A stretch of 15,421 bases of DNA from JBOGWY01 sp050694015 (GTDB lineage Bacteria > Actinomycetota > CADDZG01 > WHSQ01), in NCBI GenBank assembly GCA_050694015.1, contig JBOGWY010000132.1, forward strand, positions 1 through 15,421. Reading direction: 5' to 3'. Numbering within the stretch: the first letter of the stretch is position 1; each line of letters opens with the position of its first letter. Below the pieces are notes generated by a model. That model did not search any database and had not been told where the DNA came from. It saw only the letters and a list, made by a program, of their open reading frames with translations. The translations under genes were made by a program, and so were the position numbers. This document shows, one piece after another, positions 13,065 to 15,421 of the stretch.

Positions 13065-14797
13065 TACTTCCTCTCCACCGGCTCGTACCGACCGATGACG
13101 ACGTCTTTGTAGCTGAGCTCCGTCTCCCCGGTCTTCGTCTTCGTGATGAACGAGTGCTTGAGCCAGTGGTCGTCTTCGCGCATCTGGTGATCCTCACGAT
13201 AGTGCCCGCCCCGGCTCTCGGTCCTCGCCCGTGCCGAGATCACGAGCGCTTCCGCCATGTCGAGTAGGAAGCCCAGCTCGAGGTGTTCGGTCAGCTCGGT
13301 ATTGAAGACCTTGCTACGGTCACGCACGCGACACTCAGCGTAGCGCCGCCGCAGATCGGTGATCTCGGACATCGCCGCGGCGAGGGAGTCGTCGGTCCGT
13401 ACCACCGACGCGTTGGTCATCATCGTCTCCTGGAGCCGCGTGCGGATGTTCGCGCTTTTCTCGGGGCCCCCGCCCTGCGTCAGATCCGCAAGCCACTGTT
13501 CTGCCTGCTCGTGCACGTTCTTCGGTATCTGCCCGTGCTTCGTCGTGATCGCGTGCTCCGCCATCGCGATCCCACCGCGACGCCCGAACACCACGATGTC
13601 GAGGAGCGAGTTCGTTCCGAGCCGGTTCGCGCCGTGCACGGAAACGCACGCGCACTCGCCGGCGGCGTAGAGACCGGGGACGACATCATTCTTGTGATTG
13701 CTAAGGACCTCGGCCTGGACGTTCGTTGGGATGCCGCCCATGGCGTAGTGCGCGGTCGGCACGATCGGCACGCCTTCCTCGAGGGGTTCGACATCGAGGT
13801 ATGTACGGGCGAACTCGGTGATGTCCGGGAGTTTCTTCTCGATCACCTCGGGGTCGAGATGGGTGAGGTCGAGCAGGATGTAGTCCTTGTTCGGCCCCGC
13901 GCCGCGACCTTCACGGATCTCGAAGAACTCCGCTCGCGAGACCATGTCGCGCGGTGCCAGGTCCTTGATCGTGGGGGCATAGCGTTCCATGAACCGCTCC
14001 CCGTCACCGTTGCGGAGGATGGCCCCCTCACCGCGGGCCGCTTCGGACAGGAGGATGCCCAGCCCATGAAGACCGGTGGGATGGAACTGAAAGAACTCCA
14101 TGTCCTCGAGCGGCAGGCCGTTGCGATAGATCACTCCGGGTCCATCGCCCGTCAACGTATGGGCGTTAGAAGTGATCTTGAACATCTTCCCGTAGCCACC
14201 CGTAGCGAACAGCACTGACTTCGCGTGGAAAACGTGCAGCTCGCCCGTGGCTATCTCGTACGCGATGACGCCCACGCACGCGCCGTCGGCAAGCAAGATG
14301 TCGAGGATGAAGAATTCACTGAAGAACTTGACGCCCTCTTTGTTGCATTGCTGGTAGAGCGTCTGCAAGATCATGTGCCCGGTCCGGTCCGCTGCGTAGC
14401 AGGCGCGCTTGACGGGTGCTTCCCCATGGTTGCGGGTGTGTCCTCCGAACCGTCGCTGATCGATCGTGCCGTCCGGCGTGCGATTGAACGGCAGGCCCAT
14501 GCGCTCGAGTTCGATGACGGAATCGACCGCTTCCTTGCACATCACGTCGACCGCGTCCTGATCGGCGAGGAAGTCCGAACCTTTCACGGTGTCGAACGCG
14601 TGCCATTCCCACGAGTCCTCCTCGACGTTCGCGAGCGCGGCGCACATGCCGCCCTGCGCGGCCCCGGTATGGGATCGGGTCGGGTACAGCTTCGAGATGA
14701 CGGCCGTATTGCAGCGTTTGCCTGCCTCGAGCGCGGCGCGCAGACCGGCGCCGCCGGCTCCGACTATGATGGCGTCGTACTGGTGATATCTCGCCAT
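13061..14797 (-). CDS. sdhA: Succinate dehydrogenase flavoprotein subunit, classical type
   Basis: Catalytic flavoprotein of complex II, oxidising succinate to fumarate; 578 residues from the ATG at 14797, normal for the family. The FAD-binding IIVGAGGAGLRAALEAG is at about 10-26. The covalent FAD attachment site is PTRSHTGAAQGG (His43). FFQFHPTGL, RDMVSRAEFFEIREGRGAG (catalytic Arg), HYAMGGIPT and HGANRLGTNSLLDIVVFG form the active site. The C-terminus has LLDMAEALVISARARTESRGGHYREDH. The start overlaps the sdhD stop as TGATG; the longer open frame upstream reads into sdhD in another frame and is rejected. It is of the classical/Sdh2 kind and clearly different from the second flavoprotein in this operon. 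Its matching SdhB is encoded not next to it but at 9032-9733. Confidence 0.95.
   Translation of the reverse strand: MARYHQYDAIIVGAGGAGLRAALEAGKRCNTAVISKLYPTRSHTGAAQGGMCAALANVEEDSWEWHAFDTVKGSDFLADQDAVDVMCKEAVDSVIELERMGLPFNRTPDGTIDQRRFGGHTRNHGEAPVKRACYAADRTGHMILQTLYQQCNKEGVKFFSEFFILDILLADGACVGVIAYEIATGELHVFHAKSVLFATGGYGKMFKITSNAHTLTGDGPGVIYRNGLPLEDMEFFQFHPTGLHGLGILLSEAARGEGAILRNGDGERFMERYAPTIKDLAPRDMVSRAEFFEIREGRGAGPNKDYILLDLTHLDPEVIEKKLPDITEFARTYLDVEPLEEGVPIVPTAHYAMGGIPTNVQAEVLSNHKNDVVPGLYAAGECACVSVHGANRLGTNSLLDIVVFGRRGGIAMAEHAITTKHGQIPKNVHEQAEQWLADLTQGGGPEKSANIRTRLQETMMTNASVVRTDDSLAAAMSEITDLRRRYAECRVRDRSKVFNTELTEHLELGFLLDMAEALVISARARTESRGGHYREDHQMREDDHWLKHSFITKTKTGETELSYKDVVIGRYEPVERKY
13067..13076 (-). 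promoter_or_regulatory. Ribosome binding site supporting the TTG start of type F sdhC
   Basis: GGAGAGGAAG on the minus strand is followed by TA and the TTG at 13064. It lies inside the last codons of the classical sdhA. It supports the rare TTG start over later in-frame candidates and indicates that the type F genes are translated by re-initiation on the same message. Confidence 0.55.
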
Positions 14798-15216
14798 CAG
14801 CCCGTCGTTCCGGGGTCGAAGGTCACGAGCACGGCGGTCCCCATGATCATCAGGATCGTCGAGACCGTGTAGAGCGTCGCCTTGATGACGGTCCGGAGCC
14901 CGTCGCGCCGAACGTAGTCGTCGATGATGATCCGGAGCCCGTTCGCACCGTGCAGCAGCGCGAGGAACAGCATCACCCAGTCGAAGGTCTTCCACCCGAC
15001 GTCATCCCAGCGTTGCGAGACGAACTCGAAGTTCACGCGTTCGACGCCCGAGCCGATGAGATGCATCACGTAGAGGTGGATCAGGACCAGGAAGAGCAGG
15101 ATGATTCCGGAGATGCGCATGAAGAACCACGACCACACTTCGAACGACGAGGGGCGCCGTTCAGCCGAGAACGCTTTCGGCCGGTGTTTGCGGTAGATGT
15201 CTTCGACGGTCGCCAT
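14797..15216 (-). CDS. sdhD: Succinate dehydrogenase small membrane anchor subunit (SdhD-like)
   Basis: Membrane anchor of the classical complex II, 139 residues with three helices (about 30-52, 78-98, 112-132). The motif LLHGANGLRIIIDDYV gives His89 with Asp100-Tyr101 at +11/+12, the same spacing as the heme-ligand His and quinone-site Asp-Tyr of E. coli SdhD. RISG (about 34-37) before the first helix is also typical. Two further histidines (47, 52) lie in helix one. It is the first gene of the six-gene operon and overlaps sdhA by one base. The usual companion sdhC (cytochrome b556 subunit) is not beside it: upstream is a divergent mutase gene. Either sdhC lies elsewhere, or this anchor works alone or as a dimer. 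The start is supported by a TAGGAT box upstream. Confidence 0.88.
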   Translation of the reverse strand: MATVEDIYRKHRPKAFSAERRPSSFEVWSWFFMRISGIILLFLVLIHLYVMHLIGSGVERVNFEFVSQRWDDVGWKTFDWVMLFLALLHGANGLRIIIDDYVRRDGLRTVIKATLYTVSTILMIMGTAVLVTFDPGTTG

Positions 15217-15225
15217 GCGGCCGGA

Positions 15226-15231
15226 ATCCTA
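15226..15231 (-). promoter_or_regulatory. Possible -10 box (TAGGAT) for the complex II operon
   Basis: Read on the minus strand, TAGGAT is followed by 9 nt and the sdhD ATG at 15216; no good Shine-Dalgarno is present. It would drive all six complex II genes. It lies in a 56-base divergent region, 29 bases from the presumed -10 box of the mutase gene, so the upstream elements of the two promoters must overlap. Confidence 0.4.
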
Positions 15232-15260
15232 ACCGTCCGTTTTCGGGGCTCCGCGGCGAC

Positions 15261-15266
15261 TAGCAT
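15261..15266 (+). promoter_or_regulatory. Leaderless-type -10 box (TAGCAT) for the acyl-CoA mutase
   Basis: TAGCAT is followed by 6 nt (GGCCCT) and the GTG at 15273. The same spacing is seen before 925, 3330 and 8975. No -35 box is convincing. It is divergent from the complex II promoter. Confidence 0.5.
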
Positions 15267-15272
15267 GGCCCT

Positions 15273-15421
15273 GTGACCCAAGAACGCCGAACCGATTCCG
15301 GCATCGAGATACAGCCGGTCTACACGCCTGCAGACGCTGCGGATATCGAGGGGGGAGAGCCGGGAGAATTCCCGTTCGTCCGCGGCGTGTACAAGGGCAT
15401 GTACCGGGATCGCCTCTGGAC
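15273..15421 (+). CDS. Acyl-CoA mutase catalytic subunit, methylmalonyl-CoA mutase family (3'-truncated)
   Basis: Only the first 49 codons are in the window. The protein begins at a GTG and reads SGIEIQPVYTPAD, then PGEFPFVRGVYKGMYRDRLW, the characteristic N-terminal signature of the large/catalytic subunit of methylmalonyl-CoA mutase and related B12-dependent acyl-CoA mutases. Methylmalonyl-CoA mutase makes succinyl-CoA from methylmalonyl-CoA; isobutyryl-CoA mutase and relatives share this opening, so the substrate is not settled. The short leader before the SGIEI motif resembles stand-alone catalytic subunits rather than the long eukaryotic-like form. The cofactor domain is outside the window. 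Divergence from the succinate dehydrogenase operon fits a propionate-to-succinate route (inference). The start is supported by the TAGCAT box 6 nt upstream. Confidence 0.88.
   Translation, partial: MTQERRTDSGIEIQPVYTPADAADIEGGEPGEFPFVRGVYKGMYRDRLW

Noticed and set aside
14798..14995. 66-residue N-terminal extension of the classical sdhA
   Set aside because: It lies inside sdhD in another frame; the Rossmann strand starts right after the ATG at 14797.

Overview
The window looks like chromosomal DNA of a high-GC actinobacterium, probably a deep-branching or uncultured lineage (inference). Support for this is the mycobacterial Sdh1-like (type F) succinate dehydrogenase, an ECF sigma factor with an RskA-like anti-sigma factor, strong GC bias at third codon positions, and start codons preceded by a TANNNT box at 6-9 nt with no Shine-Dalgarno, the leaderless pattern common in Actinomycetota. 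The lactate-dehydrogenase-like malate dehydrogenase is not the type found in mycobacteria and argues for a lineage away from them. No RNA gene, insertion sequence, prophage, CRISPR array or long repeat was seen. Coding density is very high, and no gene-free stretch exceeds about 90 bases.

Layout. 1-1285: the 3' part of malate dehydrogenase and a small two-helix membrane protein on the plus strand, ending in a strong hairpin. 1286-3330 (minus): a four-helix membrane protein coupled to an ANL-family acyl-CoA synthetase. 3410-4698 (plus): ECF sigma factor and anti-sigma factor. 4768-6457 (plus): a diacylglycerol-kinase-family lipid kinase and a class III adenylate cyclase. 6454-8975 (minus): a YdcF/DUF218 membrane protein coupled to a large lipoprotein that joins a cupredoxin domain, a NosD-like beta-helix and a membrane-embedded C-terminus. 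9032-15216 (minus): six tightly overlapping complex II genes. 15273-15421 (plus): the start of an acyl-CoA (methylmalonyl-CoA type) mutase, divergent from the complex II operon.

The most interesting region is the complex II operon. Its order in the direction of transcription is sdhD, sdhA (classical type), sdhC, sdhA, sdhB (type F, Sdh1-like), sdhB (classical type). A complete type F enzyme therefore sits between the flavoprotein and iron-sulfur genes of a classical enzyme, and every junction overlaps or abuts. Only one small anchor is present for the classical enzyme. With the mutase on one side and malate dehydrogenase in the same window, the theme is C4-acid metabolism: methylmalonyl-CoA to succinyl-CoA, succinate to fumarate, malate to oxaloacetate. 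Having two complex II forms in one transcript could allow different quinone or potential ranges, or opposite directions of flux; that is inference.
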